A stretch of 64,000 nt of DNA, from NCBI RefSeq assembly GCF_030160395.1, contig NZ_BSOG01000002.1, positions 511,280 through 575,279 on the forward strand, in the 5' to 3' direction. The notes beneath the pieces were generated by a model. It was not told where the DNA came from. It did no database searches and saw only the letters and a list, made by a program, of their open reading frames with translations. This document shows, piece after piece, positions 45,461-57,380 of this stretch (position 1 is the stretch's first letter; each line of letters starts with the position of its first letter). The DNA is from Chitinimonas prasina. GTDB lineage: Bacteria; Pseudomonadota; Gammaproteobacteria; Burkholderiales; Chitinimonadaceae. Made by a program: the position numbers and the translations under genes.

Positions 45461-46069
45461 TCAGGCTGCAACAACCATGTCGGTCTGTGCCGTCGCCCAA
45501 CCACCAGGGTGGCGTTGCATCCATTCCTCGCGCAGCACGCCGTATGCCATGCCATCGTAATACTGCCCATCCACCACGCGGGCACGCCGGAATCGTGCCT
45601 CTTCCACAAACCCCGCCTTGGTCGCCAGCCGCATCATGCCCTCATTACCCGACCAGGTTCGCAAGTCCAGCCTTGCCAGCACCGGCATGGCTTCAAACAG
45701 ATAGCTGCACCAACCTTGCAAGGCAATTTGGCCCAGGCCTTGGCCCCAGTGCGTCGGGTCGTACAGAACCAAGCCCACGCTCAGCCAGTGCGTCTCTTCG
45801 CTTTGCCAATAACGGCTTACCTCACCGATAAACTGGTCATCGGCATCGGCTATCACCATGCGCTCCCTCACCCGTGGCCATTCACTCATGGCTATCCGCT
45901 GCACCAGCCTGGCCTCACTGGCAGCCAACGCAGCCGCATCCGGTAGCGGGTAGTACGGCCCATCCAGCCGTTTCCAGGCATGTCCTGGCTGCATCCAGCC
46001 GCGCCAGAGCGGTACATCCTGCTGGTGCCAGTCGCGCAGGCTCAAGCCCCTAGTCATGGCAATTCGCAT
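45461..46069 (-). CDS. GNAT-family N-acetyltransferase (within aru operon)
   Basis: 202-residue acyltransferase of the RimJ/RimL-like GNAT type. Acetyl-CoA-binding region at about 105-125 ([20 protein letters not shown]) and the following [28 protein letters not shown] (two adjoining strings) are typical. The substrate is unknown. It is packed between astD (3-base gap) and astB (20-base gap), so it is probably co-transcribed. It is not part of the known aru operon of pseudomonads. Confidence 0.88.
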   Translation of the reverse strand: MRIAMTRGLSLRDWHQQDVPLWRGWMQPGHAWKRLDGPYYPLPDAAALAASEARLVQRIAMSEWPRVRERMVIADADDQFIGEVSRYWQSEETHWLSVGLVLYDPTHWGQGLGQIALQGWCSYLFEAMPVLARLDLRTWSGNEGMMRLATKAGFVEEARFRRARVVDGQYYDGMAYGVLREEWMQRHPGGWATAQTDMVVAA

Positions 46070-46072
46070 GGT

Positions 46073-48059
<1,987 letters not shown>

Positions 48060-48067
48060 CCGTCGGC

Positions 48068-49087
48068 TCACAGCTTGGCGGACAAGGGCACAGCGCGTAC
48101 GCTCGCCCCAGGCTCTATACCCAGGCGCGCGATTACCTCGCGGGTCAACGGCAGGCCCGCTGGCGTGGGCTCGGTCTGCGCCAGACACACCCGGAAGTCG
48201 CCCAGTTGCCGGTTGGATATCAACCAGTTGCGGCCACGGGTCTCGTCTTCCGGCTTGGCCGTCAGTATCTGGCTATCGCGCACGGCGCGGATATCGCCCA
48301 GGGCGGACTCGATAGTCGGGCCGGCATCAAAGATGTCCACATAACCGTTATAGCGGAAGCCCTCGCCTTCCAGCATGGCCAGGGCTGGCCGGGTATTGTC
48401 GTGCACCATGCCGATGACGGCACGTGCCTCCTCGCTCAGAAAAGCGGTATAGACCGGGTGCTGCGGCATCAGCTCGGCGATAAAGGATTTCTGGCCTATG
48501 CCGGTCAGGTAATCCGCTTCCGAGAAATCCATCTTGAAGAAATGCCGCCCCAGGCTCTCCCAGAACGGTGAACGCCCGCCCTCATCCGATACCCCCCGCA
48601 TCTCCGCAATCACGCGCGGATTGAACCGCTCGGGGAACTCGGCCATAAACAGAAAACGGCTCTTCGACAGCAGGCTGCCGTTGTTGTCGCGTCGGTATTC
48701 CGACTGCAGAAACAAGGAACACAGCTCAGCCGCACCCGTCAGGTCATTGGTTAGAAACAGGGTATCGAGCTTGCGATACACGCCGATCTCGCGCGAGCTA
48801 TGCACCGACAGGCCGACACGATAGTTGTACCAAGGCTCGTTGCCTCCCACCGCGCCTTCAATACCGCAGATCCCCGCCACATGGCCTTGCGCCGTATCGT
48901 CTTCCAGCACGAACACGAAGCTGGACTCCGCCGGATCCGGCTCGCCAGCGATGGCCTGCAATGAGCTGTCTATGCGACGGGTAAGTCGCTCTTCATTGAC
49001 CGGCAGTGTCGTCACCCCAACCCCGGTGCTGCGGGCCAGCTGCATCAGTGCCGCGAGGTCTTCGCGGCGTATGGAACGTACCAGCAT
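48068..49087 (-). CDS. aruG: Arginine/ornithine N-succinyltransferase, second subunit (AruG)
   Basis: First step of the AST pathway: transfer of succinyl from succinyl-CoA to arginine. AstA/AruG family strings are ELMPQHPVYTAFLSEEARAV and VDIFDAGPTIESALGDIRAV. The 339-residue form from the ATG at 49087 (MLVRSIRREDL) aligns with the paired subunit upstream (MLVLRSSRLADL); a GTG at 49102 is the alternative. Two consecutive paralogues, as in Pseudomonas AruF-AruG, imply a hetero-oligomer. Confidence 0.92.
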   Translation of the reverse strand: MLVRSIRREDLAALMQLARSTGVGVTTLPVNEERLTRRIDSSLQAIAGEPDPAESSFVFVLEDDTAQGHVAGICGIEGAVGGNEPWYNYRVGLSVHSSREIGVYRKLDTLFLTNDLTGAAELCSLFLQSEYRRDNNGSLLSKSRFLFMAEFPERFNPRVIAEMRGVSDEGGRSPFWESLGRHFFKMDFSEADYLTGIGQKSFIAELMPQHPVYTAFLSEEARAVIGMVHDNTRPALAMLEGEGFRYNGYVDIFDAGPTIESALGDIRAVRDSQILTAKPEDETRGRNWLISNRQLGDFRVCLAQTEPTPAGLPLTREVIARLGIEPGASVRAVPLSAKL

Positions 49088-49098
49088 AGTCTGAATCC

Positions 49099-50106
49099 TC
49101 ACAGCGGCGCGATGCGCACCGTCTCTCCATCTTGCAGTGCCAGGGCCGTCATCACGGCCAAAGGCAGCTTGATTTCGTCACCCGCCAGTTCAGCCTCGGC
49201 AACCGTGGCGCGGAAATCCTCCAGGCGGGTGGTGGCCACAAGGAAGGGCGTACTGCCACCGGCACCGGCCCTGGCCTGCGCCAGTCGACTCTGCACCACC
49301 GTGCGTATGCTGGACGTGCGGGCATGCAGCGTCGGGCCACCGTCAAAAATATCGATATAGTTCTCGGTCTCGAAGCCTTCGCGCAGCAGTACATCAAAAG
49401 GCACTTCCGAGTCCGTGCTGACCTGCCCCATGGCAGTCTGTGCCTCGTCACTGAGCAAAGGCACATAGATGGGATGCTGCGGCATCAGCTCGGCAATGAA
49501 TTTGCGTCCCTTCACGCCACAGTAGAACTCGGCATCCTGGTAGCCGATACCAAAGAACACCTGGCCTACCGAATCCCAGAATGGGCTGGTGCCATCGGGC
49601 CGGTTCACCCCCAGCATCTCCGAGACCACGCCCTCGGCAAACCGCGCCGGCCATTGCGCCAGGAACAGCAAGCGACCCCGTGAGAGCAGATCGCTCCAGC
49701 GGCTGAAGTCCAGCTCATCGCGGCAGTAAAAGCCCGTCAGTAGCGTATTGCCTGTCAGGTCATGGCATAGCGACAGTGCGTGTATCTTGTTGTGGATACC
49801 GAGGCCGGGCGAAGCGTGGATCAGGGTCTCGTTCCGATAGCTGTAGAACGGCTCGCTGAAACCAGCCGATGCCACCAGGCCGGAGACCCCGACCAAGGCC
49901 TTGCTGTCGGTATCTTCCAGTACGAAGAGATAGCTCTCTTCACCATGGAAACCCACGTCAGCCGCCATGGAATCAATGGATGCCTGGATACGACGATAGA
50001 GTGCATCACGATTGGCGGGCAGCGATGTCACCCCTACCGGGCTTTCCTGGGCAAGCAGCTCAACACCGGGCAAATCGGCCAATCGGCTGGAACGAAGCAC
50101 TAGCAC
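49099..50106 (-). CDS. aruF: Arginine/ornithine N-succinyltransferase, first subunit (AruF)
   Basis: 335 residues from a GTG. AstA-family strings: ELMPQHPIYVPLLSDEAQTA and IDIFDGGPTLHARTSSIRTV. About one third similar by eye to AruG downstream, whose coding frame begins 11 bases later. In pseudomonads AruF prefers ornithine and AruG arginine in the assembled enzyme; which applies here is inference. The 195-bp gap before it (50107-50301) has no gene and no clear terminator. Confidence 0.92.
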   Translation of the reverse strand: MLVLRSSRLADLPGVELLAQESPVGVTSLPANRDALYRRIQASIDSMAADVGFHGEESYLFVLEDTDSKALVGVSGLVASAGFSEPFYSYRNETLIHASPGLGIHNKIHALSLCHDLTGNTLLTGFYCRDELDFSRWSDLLSRGRLLFLAQWPARFAEGVVSEMLGVNRPDGTSPFWDSVGQVFFGIGYQDAEFYCGVKGRKFIAELMPQHPIYVPLLSDEAQTAMGQVSTDSEVPFDVLLREGFETENYIDIFDGGPTLHARTSSIRTVVQSRLAQARAGAGGSTPFLVATTRLEDFRATVAEAELAGDEIKLPLAVMTALALQDGETVRIAPL

Positions 50107-50301
50107 CCTACGGTCTCCTCATCTGGAACTGCCAACAAACCCCGTATCGCGGCTCTGGCCTGGTGTGCGCAACAGTGCTGCACCATGGCTAGAGTGACAA
50201 CGCTGGAACGGTTTAGTCAGCCGCCCCTGGTCGAAAGCGGCTCCCCACAAGCACCACCTGAGCCTTGCGAGTGCGGGCCGCTCCTTGTCGTTATGATGCG
50301 C

Positions 50302-51525
<1,224 letters not shown>

Positions 51526-51577
51526 TCAGGCTTTTGCGGATATGGGAGTCATTCTAGGGAAGTCGCAGCGGCGTGGA

Positions 51578-51601
51578 TTCCGGTATTGCGACATCTTCGT
51601 A
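51578..51601 (-). promoter_or_regulatory. Candidate ArgR operator upstream of aruC
   Basis: On the minus strand TGTCGC, 8 bases, AA (the half-site pattern known for pseudomonad ArgR). Plus-strand bases 51587-51601 (TGCGACATCTTCGTA) recur exactly at 57122-57136 before aotJ. Confidence 0.6.
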
Positions 51602-51619
51602 ATGGGTTCAGGCCCATTA
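51600..51619. repeat. Hairpin spanning the argR stop codon
   Basis: TAATGGG-TTCAGG-CCCATTA, a perfect 7-bp stem that includes the argR stop and abuts the operator. No U-run; it may weaken read-through from argR into aruC. Confidence 0.4.
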
Positions 51620-52624
51620 TGGGCTGCTGGGTGTATCTTGCGACTCACTCTTTACCGTACCGCGCTGCCTATCCTCGCGCGGGGTGGTATCAAAATGATT
51701 ACGGTAGGCGCTGGAAAAATGCGGGCCGCTGGAAAAACCGCAACTCAGCCCTATCTGGATGATGGATTTGGCGGTTTGCCGCAGCATCTGGCGGGCGCGA
51801 TTGAGCCGCAGTTCCAGGTAGTACTGCGATGGCACGCTGTCGAGGTGCTGCTTGAACAGCCGCTCCAGCTGCCGCCGCGAAACACAGACATGCTGGGCGA
51901 TCTCATCCGTCGTCAGGGGCTCTTCCAGGTTGGCCTCCATCAGCATGACGGCCTGCACCAGCTTGGGCTGATTGCTGCCCACCCGGTTTTTCAACGGTAT
52001 GCGCTGCCTATCATCACGGCCGCGAATACGCTCCAGCAGCAGGTTCTCTGCCACCGATGCCATCAGATCAGCACCGTGTTGCCGTGCGGCAAGGTGCAGA
52101 AACAGATCGACCACTGCCACGCCACCACCACAGGTGGCGCGATCACGGTCCACCTCGAACAAGGCTGTCGAGGCCACAACCTGCGGGTAGCGCTCAGAAA
52201 ACACCTCCAGCAGCGACCAATGCAAGGTCGCCCTGCAGCCATTGAGCAAGCCCGCCGCTGCCAGCCAGAAAGCGCCTGCATGCCATGCCCCCAGCAGGCA
52301 GCGCTGCCGCCCAAGCTGGGCCAGACCGCTGACCACGGGGTCGGTCATGCTCAATGGCTTGGGCAGGTCGGATGCCGCCACGAACAGCACGGCAAGCGCC
52401 TGTGCCGGATCAAACACGGCGTCCACCACCTGCAGGCGGCCGTGTCGTGACATCACTGGATTGCCATCCTGCGACAACAGCCTGACCTGGTACAGCACAC
52501 TACCGGTGAGGCGGTTGATCTCGCCACTGCAATCGAGCAGCAGGCCCAGCTCGCTGGCCGAGAAGCCGGGCAGCAGCAGCACACTCAATGTCTGCGTGGC
52601 GGGCTTTTCGGCATAGTCAAACAT
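51617..52624 (-). CDS. argR: AraC-family arginine regulator ArgR
   Basis: 335 residues. Residues 10-190 form a GlxA-like class I glutamine amidotransferase-type sensor domain (LSVLLLPGFSASELGLLLDC), which lacks an obvious catalytic triad. Residues 225-315 are the AraC-type double helix-turn-helix (LTTDEIAQHVCVSRRQLERL, IGLSCGFSSGPHFSSAYRNH). Position as the last gene of aotJQMOP-argR, next to aruCFGDBE, matches the Pseudomonas arginine regulator, unrelated to the E. coli ArgR. It probably binds arginine and activates both operons. Confidence 0.92.
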   Translation of the reverse strand: MFDYAEKPATQTLSVLLLPGFSASELGLLLDCSGEINRLTGSVLYQVRLLSQDGNPVMSRHGRLQVVDAVFDPAQALAVLFVAASDLPKPLSMTDPVVSGLAQLGRQRCLLGAWHAGAFWLAAAGLLNGCRATLHWSLLEVFSERYPQVVASTALFEVDRDRATCGGGVAVVDLFLHLAARQHGADLMASVAENLLLERIRGRDDRQRIPLKNRVGSNQPKLVQAVMLMEANLEEPLTTDEIAQHVCVSRRQLERLFKQHLDSVPSQYYLELRLNRARQMLRQTAKSIIQIGLSCGFSSGPHFSSAYRNHFDTTPREDRQRGTVKSESQDTPSSP

Positions 52625-52630
52625 GAGGGG

Positions 52631-53398
52631 CTACTTGAGGCTGCCCGACAGGAACTGCTTGAGGCGCTCGCTGGTCGGGTTGACCAGCACCTCCTTGGGA
52701 TTTCCCTGTTCTTCGATGCGCCCCTGGTGCAGGAAGATCACATGGTTGGAAACCTCACGGGCAAAGGCCATTTCATGTGTCACCACCACCATGGTGCGGC
52801 CTTCCTCTGCAAGCGACTTCATCACACGCAACACTTCACCCACCAGCTCGGGGTCGAGCGCCGAGGTGGGTTCATCAAACAGCATGACCTCAGGCTCGAC
52901 GGCCAGCGCACGGGCTATGGCCACGCGCTGCTGCTGTCCGCCCGACATATGGGCTGGGTATTTGTCTTCAACATTCTTCAGGCCGACCTTGTCCAGGTAT
53001 TTGCGTGCCCGCTCCACCGCCTCGGTTCGGCTGACCCCCAGCACATTGACAGGGGCCTCGATGATGTTCTGCAGCACCGTCATGTGGGCCCACAGATTGA
53101 AGTGCTGGAACACCATGGCCAGCTTGGCGCGCATCATCTGCAGTTGGCGTTCGTCGGCAGCCTTGAACATGCCATCCTTGGCCGTCACCAGCTTCATCTC
53201 CTCGCCTGCCACCGTGATCCGGCCGGCATGCGGCCGTTCCAGCATATTGATGCAACGCAGGAAGGTACTCTTGCCCGATCCGCTGGAGCCGATGATGCTG
53301 ATCACGTCCCCGCCATGGGCTGTCAGCGACACGCCTTTCAGCACTTCGTGGCTGCCATAGCTTTTGTGCAGGTCTTCAACTTGAAGCTTGATACTCAC
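52631..53398 (-). CDS. aotP: Arginine/ornithine ABC transporter ATP-binding protein AotP
   Basis: ATPase of the polar amino-acid uptake system. Walker [10 protein letters not shown] is at 37-45, signature MSGGQQQ at 151-157 and Walker B VMLFDEP at 171-177. The 255 residues and the insertion after Walker A resemble HisP/AotP. It lies 6 bases before argR and downstream of aotO. Confidence 0.96.
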   Translation of the reverse strand: MSIKLQVEDLHKSYGSHEVLKGVSLTAHGGDVISIIGSSGSGKSTFLRCINMLERPHAGRITVAGEEMKLVTAKDGMFKAADERQLQMMRAKLAMVFQHFNLWAHMTVLQNIIEAPVNVLGVSRTEAVERARKYLDKVGLKNVEDKYPAHMSGGQQQRVAIARALAVEPEVMLFDEPTSALDPELVGEVLRVMKSLAEEGRTMVVVTHEMAFAREVSNHVIFLHQGRIEEQGNPKEVLVNPTSERLKQFLSGSLK

Positions 53399-53462
53399 GG
53401 TTGTCTCCGTCGCAGATGATCTGGGCTGGCGCGCTAGCTGCGCCGACCCTGGGTATGGGGGT

Positions 53463-54581
53463 TCAGGCGCTCAGCAGGTAGCCACTGCGGAAGGCCACCT
53501 TGCCGGCAACCTTGCACAGGTCCATGCCGGTGGTGGCATAGCGCACAATGCTGCGGGCGTAGAGGACACCGCTCACGGAGGCAGTCACCGAGGTCACCGT
53601 GTCGGTCAGCGGGTCAATGACGTCCACCACCACCTCTCCCGCCTCGATGTAGTCGCCAGTCTGGCGGTGGAAGGCCACTACACCCGCATGGGGCGCGTGC
53701 AAGGTCTCCGACCCCGCCAAGGGCGTTGCCTCACACAATGCAGTCGGCATGGCAGGCGGATCGCCAGCCACCACGCCACGATGCTGCAGGAAGGCGATCA
53801 GATTGTCCGCATCCTGACCCGCCACCGGGTGGTAAACATCGGTATTGCCACGCAGTTCCACCGTGGCCGAAAAACAGGCCTGTGGAATGGGGTAGCGGCC
53901 CGCATGGCGTTCCGCCAGTTGCCACCAGTGTCCACTGAGCGCCTCGTCAAATGAAGCGCCACCCGAGCCCTTGGCCAATAGCACGGCCTGCGCACCCAGA
54001 TAACGACACAAGGGTTCGGCCTGCTCCAGGCAAGGCGTTTCGGTATACACATGCAACACGGCTTCGAAATCACAGTGCAGGTCCAGCACGACATCGGCGT
54101 CATAGGCCAGGCTGACCAGAATGTGGCGCAACGACTGCAACTCCGTTGCCGGCTTGATGCGGCCAAGAGCGTCGCCCATGGCGGCGCGTATGGCCCGCTT
54201 GTTGGCCTCGGCATCCGGACCCAGTCTGGCGACTATGCCTTCACCCAGCAAAGCCAGGAAATCCGGATAGTGGCGGTTGAAATTCTCGCTGCTGGCAAAC
54301 TCGAACCGCCCCAATTGCCCATGCATGAGGGTCTGGTCCAGCCCGATCGGGTTGGCCACCGGCACCACCACCACTTCACCGCGCAGCTGCCCCTGTGATT
54401 CCAGCACCGCCAGGCGCTGCTTCAGGTGGTGAAGTACCAGCATGCCGGGCAATTCGTCGGCATGCAGGCTAGCCTGCAAGTACACCTTCTGCCCGGTGCC
54501 AGGCGTGCCGTAATGAAAGCTCAGCAGCTCACGGCGCGTGCCCACGCTGGGTGAAAGCAAGGCATGACGTCTGATTTCCAT
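53463..54581 (-). CDS. aotO: AotO, succinylglutamate desuccinylase/aspartoacylase-like protein
   Basis: M14-like zinc deacylase fold. Candidate metal ligands are H40 and E43 (LHADELPGM) and H169 (VLDLHCD); E242 (TVELRGN) would be the base. The C-terminal 80 residues ([32 protein letters not shown]) resemble a biotinyl-lipoyl-like beta-hammerhead. AotO lies in the aot operon of Pseudomonas but is not needed for uptake there. Its substrate is unknown; a role in hydrolysing an N-acylated amino acid is inference. 372 residues. Confidence 0.88.
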   Translation of the reverse strand: MEIRRHALLSPSVGTRRELLSFHYGTPGTGQKVYLQASLHADELPGMLVLHHLKQRLAVLESQGQLRGEVVVVPVANPIGLDQTLMHGQLGRFEFASSENFNRHYPDFLALLGEGIVARLGPDAEANKRAIRAAMGDALGRIKPATELQSLRHILVSLAYDADVVLDLHCDFEAVLHVYTETPCLEQAEPLCRYLGAQAVLLAKGSGGASFDEALSGHWWQLAERHAGRYPIPQACFSATVELRGNTDVYHPVAGQDADNLIAFLQHRGVVAGDPPAMPTALCEATPLAGSETLHAPHAGVVAFHRQTGDYIEAGEVVVDVIDPLTDTVTSVTASVSGVLYARSIVRYATTGMDLCKVAGKVAFRSGYLLSA

Positions 54582-54584
54582 GGC

Positions 54585-55298
54585 TCAGGCCTTTCGCGGT
54601 TGCAGATAAGCCAGCCAACGGCGCTCTGCCAGCTTGAAGCACCAGACCAGGGTAAAAGTCAGCACCAGGTAGATAGCACCCGCCGTGATAAAGGCCTCAA
54701 ACGGCAGATAGAAATCCGAATACACGCTGCGGGCAGCGCCCGTGATATCCATCAATGCCGGCACCGTACTGGCCAGCGAGGTGCCGTGCAGCATCATGAT
54801 GACCTCATTGGAATACGCCGGCAGAGTACGGCGCAGCGCCGATGGCAGTACGATGCGCCACATCAGCTGCCGTCGGCTCATGCCCATGGCGCGGGCCGCC
54901 TCTATCTCGCCGTGGTTGGTGTCGCGGATGGCGCCCGCCAGCATCTCGGTGGTGTAGGCGCAGGTATTGAGGGTAAATGCCAGCACGCAGCAGAACAGCG
55001 CATCCTTGAACGGTATGAGCAGTGGCACCGTATCCCAATTGGACTGGACGAACTCCAGCTGCGCCACGCCGTAGTAGATCAGGTAGACCTGGATCAGCAT
55101 GGGCGTGCCACGCATAACATAGGTGTACAGCCACACAGGGGTGGACAGCCACTTGTTGCGGGAGACCCGCATGATGGCCATGGGAATGGACAGCACGGCA
55201 CCGATGGTGACCGAGATAAACAGCAGCTTGAGGCTGACCAGAATGCCTTGGCCGAACAGCTTGAGCGTAGCCGGCTCGAAAATGACTTCGAATTGCAT
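54585..55298 (-). CDS. aotM: Arginine/ornithine ABC transporter permease AotM
   Basis: Inner-membrane permease, 237 residues with about five hydrophobic segments. The EAA loop is EIEAARAMGMSRRQLMWRIV followed by LPSALRRTLPAYSNE. HisM-type C-terminus. Its start overlaps the aotQ stop by one base (TGATG). Confidence 0.94.
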   Translation of the reverse strand: MQFEVIFEPATLKLFGQGILVSLKLLFISVTIGAVLSIPMAIMRVSRNKWLSTPVWLYTYVMRGTPMLIQVYLIYYGVAQLEFVQSNWDTVPLLIPFKDALFCCVLAFTLNTCAYTTEMLAGAIRDTNHGEIEAARAMGMSRRQLMWRIVLPSALRRTLPAYSNEVIMMLHGTSLASTVPALMDITGAARSVYSDFYLPFEAFITAGAIYLVLTFTLVWCFKLAERRWLAYLQPRKA

Positions 55299-55999
55299 CA
55301 GAACTCTCCCCGGCGTACGCCCATGGAGTAACGCTTATCCAGTTGCTTCAGTACGATCAGCGACACGGTTGTGATCGCCAGGTAGATGGCACCGGTGAAC
55401 AGGAAGAACAGCATGGGCGCCAGTGGCGTCACATCACGGGCGGCCGAAGCGGCCTGCTTGGCCAGCATGGTCATGTCCGGCAGGCCGAGGATGGATACCA
55501 GCGCGGTGGCCTTGATCAACACCAGCCAGTTGTTGGTGAAGCTGGGCAGGGCCAGCCTGATCATCTGCGGCACGGTGATATGAAAAAACACCCGCGACTT
55601 GCTCATGCCGAAGGCGTAGCCTGCCTCCATCTGCCCCTTGGGTATGGCCATGATGGCGCCCCGAAAGGTCTCGGTCATGTAGGCGCCATAAATGAAGCCT
55701 ATGGTAAGTACACCAGCGAGGAAGGGGTTGATCTCGATGTATTCCTCGTAACCTACCAGCTCCAGGCCCTTGTTCAGCAGTATCTGGCCGCCGTAGAAGA
55801 TCAGCAGCATCAGCACCAGGTCGGGAATGCCGCGTATCACTGTGGAATAAATGCCTGCCAGCCAGTTCAGTGGCTTGCTCTGCGCCAACTTGGCCGTTGC
55901 GCCAAGCAGGCCCAATACCACGGCCACGGCCAGCGAGCCCAGTGCCACTTCCATCGTGAGCACCGAACCCTTGAGAATATTGACTATGTACTCTTCCAT
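55298..55999 (-). CDS. aotQ: Arginine/ornithine ABC transporter permease AotQ
   Basis: Partner permease, 233 residues. The EAA loop is QMEAGYAFGMSKSRVFFHIT then VPQMIRLALPSFTNNW. HisQ-type. It is separated from aotJ by 229 bp containing a long stem-loop, which would let the binding protein be made in excess. Confidence 0.94.
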   Translation of the reverse strand: MEEYIVNILKGSVLTMEVALGSLAVAVVLGLLGATAKLAQSKPLNWLAGIYSTVIRGIPDLVLMLLIFYGGQILLNKGLELVGYEEYIEINPFLAGVLTIGFIYGAYMTETFRGAIMAIPKGQMEAGYAFGMSKSRVFFHITVPQMIRLALPSFTNNWLVLIKATALVSILGLPDMTMLAKQAASAARDVTPLAPMLFFLFTGAIYLAITTVSLIVLKQLDKRYSMGVRRGEF

Positions 56000-56153
56000 C
56001 GATTGATCTCTGTACCGCTTGCGGGAATGCGGCTTTGGGGGTGGGGCGTAACCAAGGGTATGCCTGTCGCGATGCTACGGCGAGCAAAACAACGTCAGGA
56101 CAAACCCGTATGCGGGCGTGCCGCAAGAATCAAGGATAGGACGAGAGACGAAA

Positions 56154-56204
56154 ACGGCGCAATCCCAACCTGGGAGCGGTAAAGCCCCCTTCTGATTGCG
56201 CCGT
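56154..56204 (-). terminator. Stem-loop between aotJ and aotQ (attenuating or stabilising)
   Basis: ACGGCGCAATC (56154-56164) pairs with GATTGCGCCGT (56194-56204) around a 29-base loop containing CCC-AACCT-GGG. On the minus strand it is followed by TTTTCGTC. Located 25 bases after the aotJ stop. Confidence 0.65.
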
Positions 56205-56228
56205 CCTTGCGATCAAACGCGTATGGGC

Positions 56229-57002
56229 TTAGCCGCCCCAGACTTCAAAGTTGAAGTACTTGTCGTTGATCTTCTTCCAGGTGCCGTTTGCACGGATATT
56301 CTTGATGCCCTTGTTCAAGGCATCGCGCAGATCGGTATCGCTCTTACGGATAGCGATGCCGGCGCCTTCACCGAAATACTTCTTGTCGTTCAGGATAGGA
56401 CCAACAAAGCCCCAGCCTTTGCCATCAGCGGTCTTGAGGAAGCCTTCATACACTTCCACGCTGTCGGCCACGGTGCCATCCAGGCGACCGGACTTGATAT
56501 CCAGGTAGACCTGATCCTGAGCCTCGTAGGGAACGATCACAGCACCGGAGGCTTCCAGTTCACCCTTGGCGTACTTCTCCTGGGTCGAACCCTTCAGCAC
56601 GCCGATCTTCTTGCCCTTGAGTTCGGCCGGCACGTTCTTGATTGTGCCCAGCTTCACAACGATGCGCGAAGGCGTGTTGTAGTACTTGCCGGTGAAGTCC
56701 ACGGCCTTCTTGCGGTCTTCAGTGATGGACATCGAGGAAATGATGGCGTCGTACTTCTTGGCGTTCAGGCCAGGAATCATGCCGTCCCAGGCTTGCTCAA
56801 CGAACACGCACTTGGCCTTCATTTCGGCGCACAGTGCATTGGCAATATCCACATCGAAACCGGTGGGCTTGCCATCGGGCGTCTTGTAGGTGAAAGGCTT
56901 GTACGTAGCGTCGATTGCGACGCGAACTTCCTTCCATTCCTTGGCCGAAGCGGCCACGGACAGCGCCAGTGCGATCGCACCAAACAGCGCGGTTTTCTTC
57001 AT
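56229..57002 (-). CDS. aotJ: Arginine/ornithine periplasmic binding protein AotJ
   Basis: 257 residues from the ATG at 57002, with a Sec signal peptide (MKKTALFGAIALALSVAASA). Family-3 solute-binding strings: VRVAIDATYKPFTYKTPDGK, PTGFDVDIANALCAEM, and two cysteines (about residues 60 and 67) that could pair as in LAO/HisJ-type proteins. First gene of the aot operon, 111 bases from a candidate ArgR operator. An upstream in-frame start (57098) would remove the signal peptide from the N-terminus. Confidence 0.95.
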   Translation of the reverse strand: MKKTALFGAIALALSVAASAKEWKEVRVAIDATYKPFTYKTPDGKPTGFDVDIANALCAEMKAKCVFVEQAWDGMIPGLNAKKYDAIISSMSITEDRKKAVDFTGKYYNTPSRIVVKLGTIKNVPAELKGKKIGVLKGSTQEKYAKGELEASGAVIVPYEAQDQVYLDIKSGRLDGTVADSVEVYEGFLKTADGKGWGFVGPILNDKKYFGEGAGIAIRKSDTDLRDALNKGIKNIRANGTWKKINDKYFNFEVWGG

Positions 57003-57112
57003 TGCCTTACTCCTCGTTCTTGGATGAGTGTGGAAACCGGCGAAGCCAACATTGCGGCCTCGGAGAAACCGGAACCGGCGCTGATTGTAATCCGCCATTT
57101 GGACCTACACCA

Positions 57113-57136
57113 TTGCTGGAATGCGACATCTTCGTA
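57113..57136 (-). promoter_or_regulatory. Candidate ArgR operator upstream of aotJ
   Basis: On the minus strand TGTCGC, 8 bases, AA. The 15-base plus-strand string TGCGACATCTTCGTA (57122-57136) is identical to the one before aruC. Confidence 0.6.
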
Positions 57137-57235
57137 CAGCAGTGCAAATACCCCTAAACAGGTGCAACAAAACGGTGCAAAAGGTAGTCTTAGCGCCCCA
57201 GTATTGCCCTGCGACGGGGCGCGGCTATAACAAAG

Positions 57236-57256
57236 TGTCGCATCCCCTAATACTGG
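57236..57256 (+). promoter_or_regulatory. Possible ArgR half-site upstream of NAD-GDH
   Basis: TGTCGCATCCCCTAA resembles the aotJ site on the other strand (TGTCGCATTCC), but the AA falls at seven instead of eight bases. 145 bases before the ATG. Confidence 0.35.
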
Positions 57257-57380
57257 TAATCGTCGCGTCGGCGCTACAATGTCGTCGCGCTTGCCAAGAA
57301 TCCCTTGCAAGGGAGCGGCAATCAAACAAGCGATTGCTCAAAAAGCGCATCGCTCGCAGTCCAACAGGAGACAACCCAAG

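Larger units (their letters stand above)
57003..57380. promoter_or_regulatory. Divergent control region of aotJ and NAD-GDH
   Basis: 378 bp with no gene. It holds the ArgR-like site 57113-57136 facing aotJ and a TGTCGCAT site at 57236 facing the dehydrogenase. Both promoters must lie here; I could not fix their -10/-35 boxes. Confidence 0.6.
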
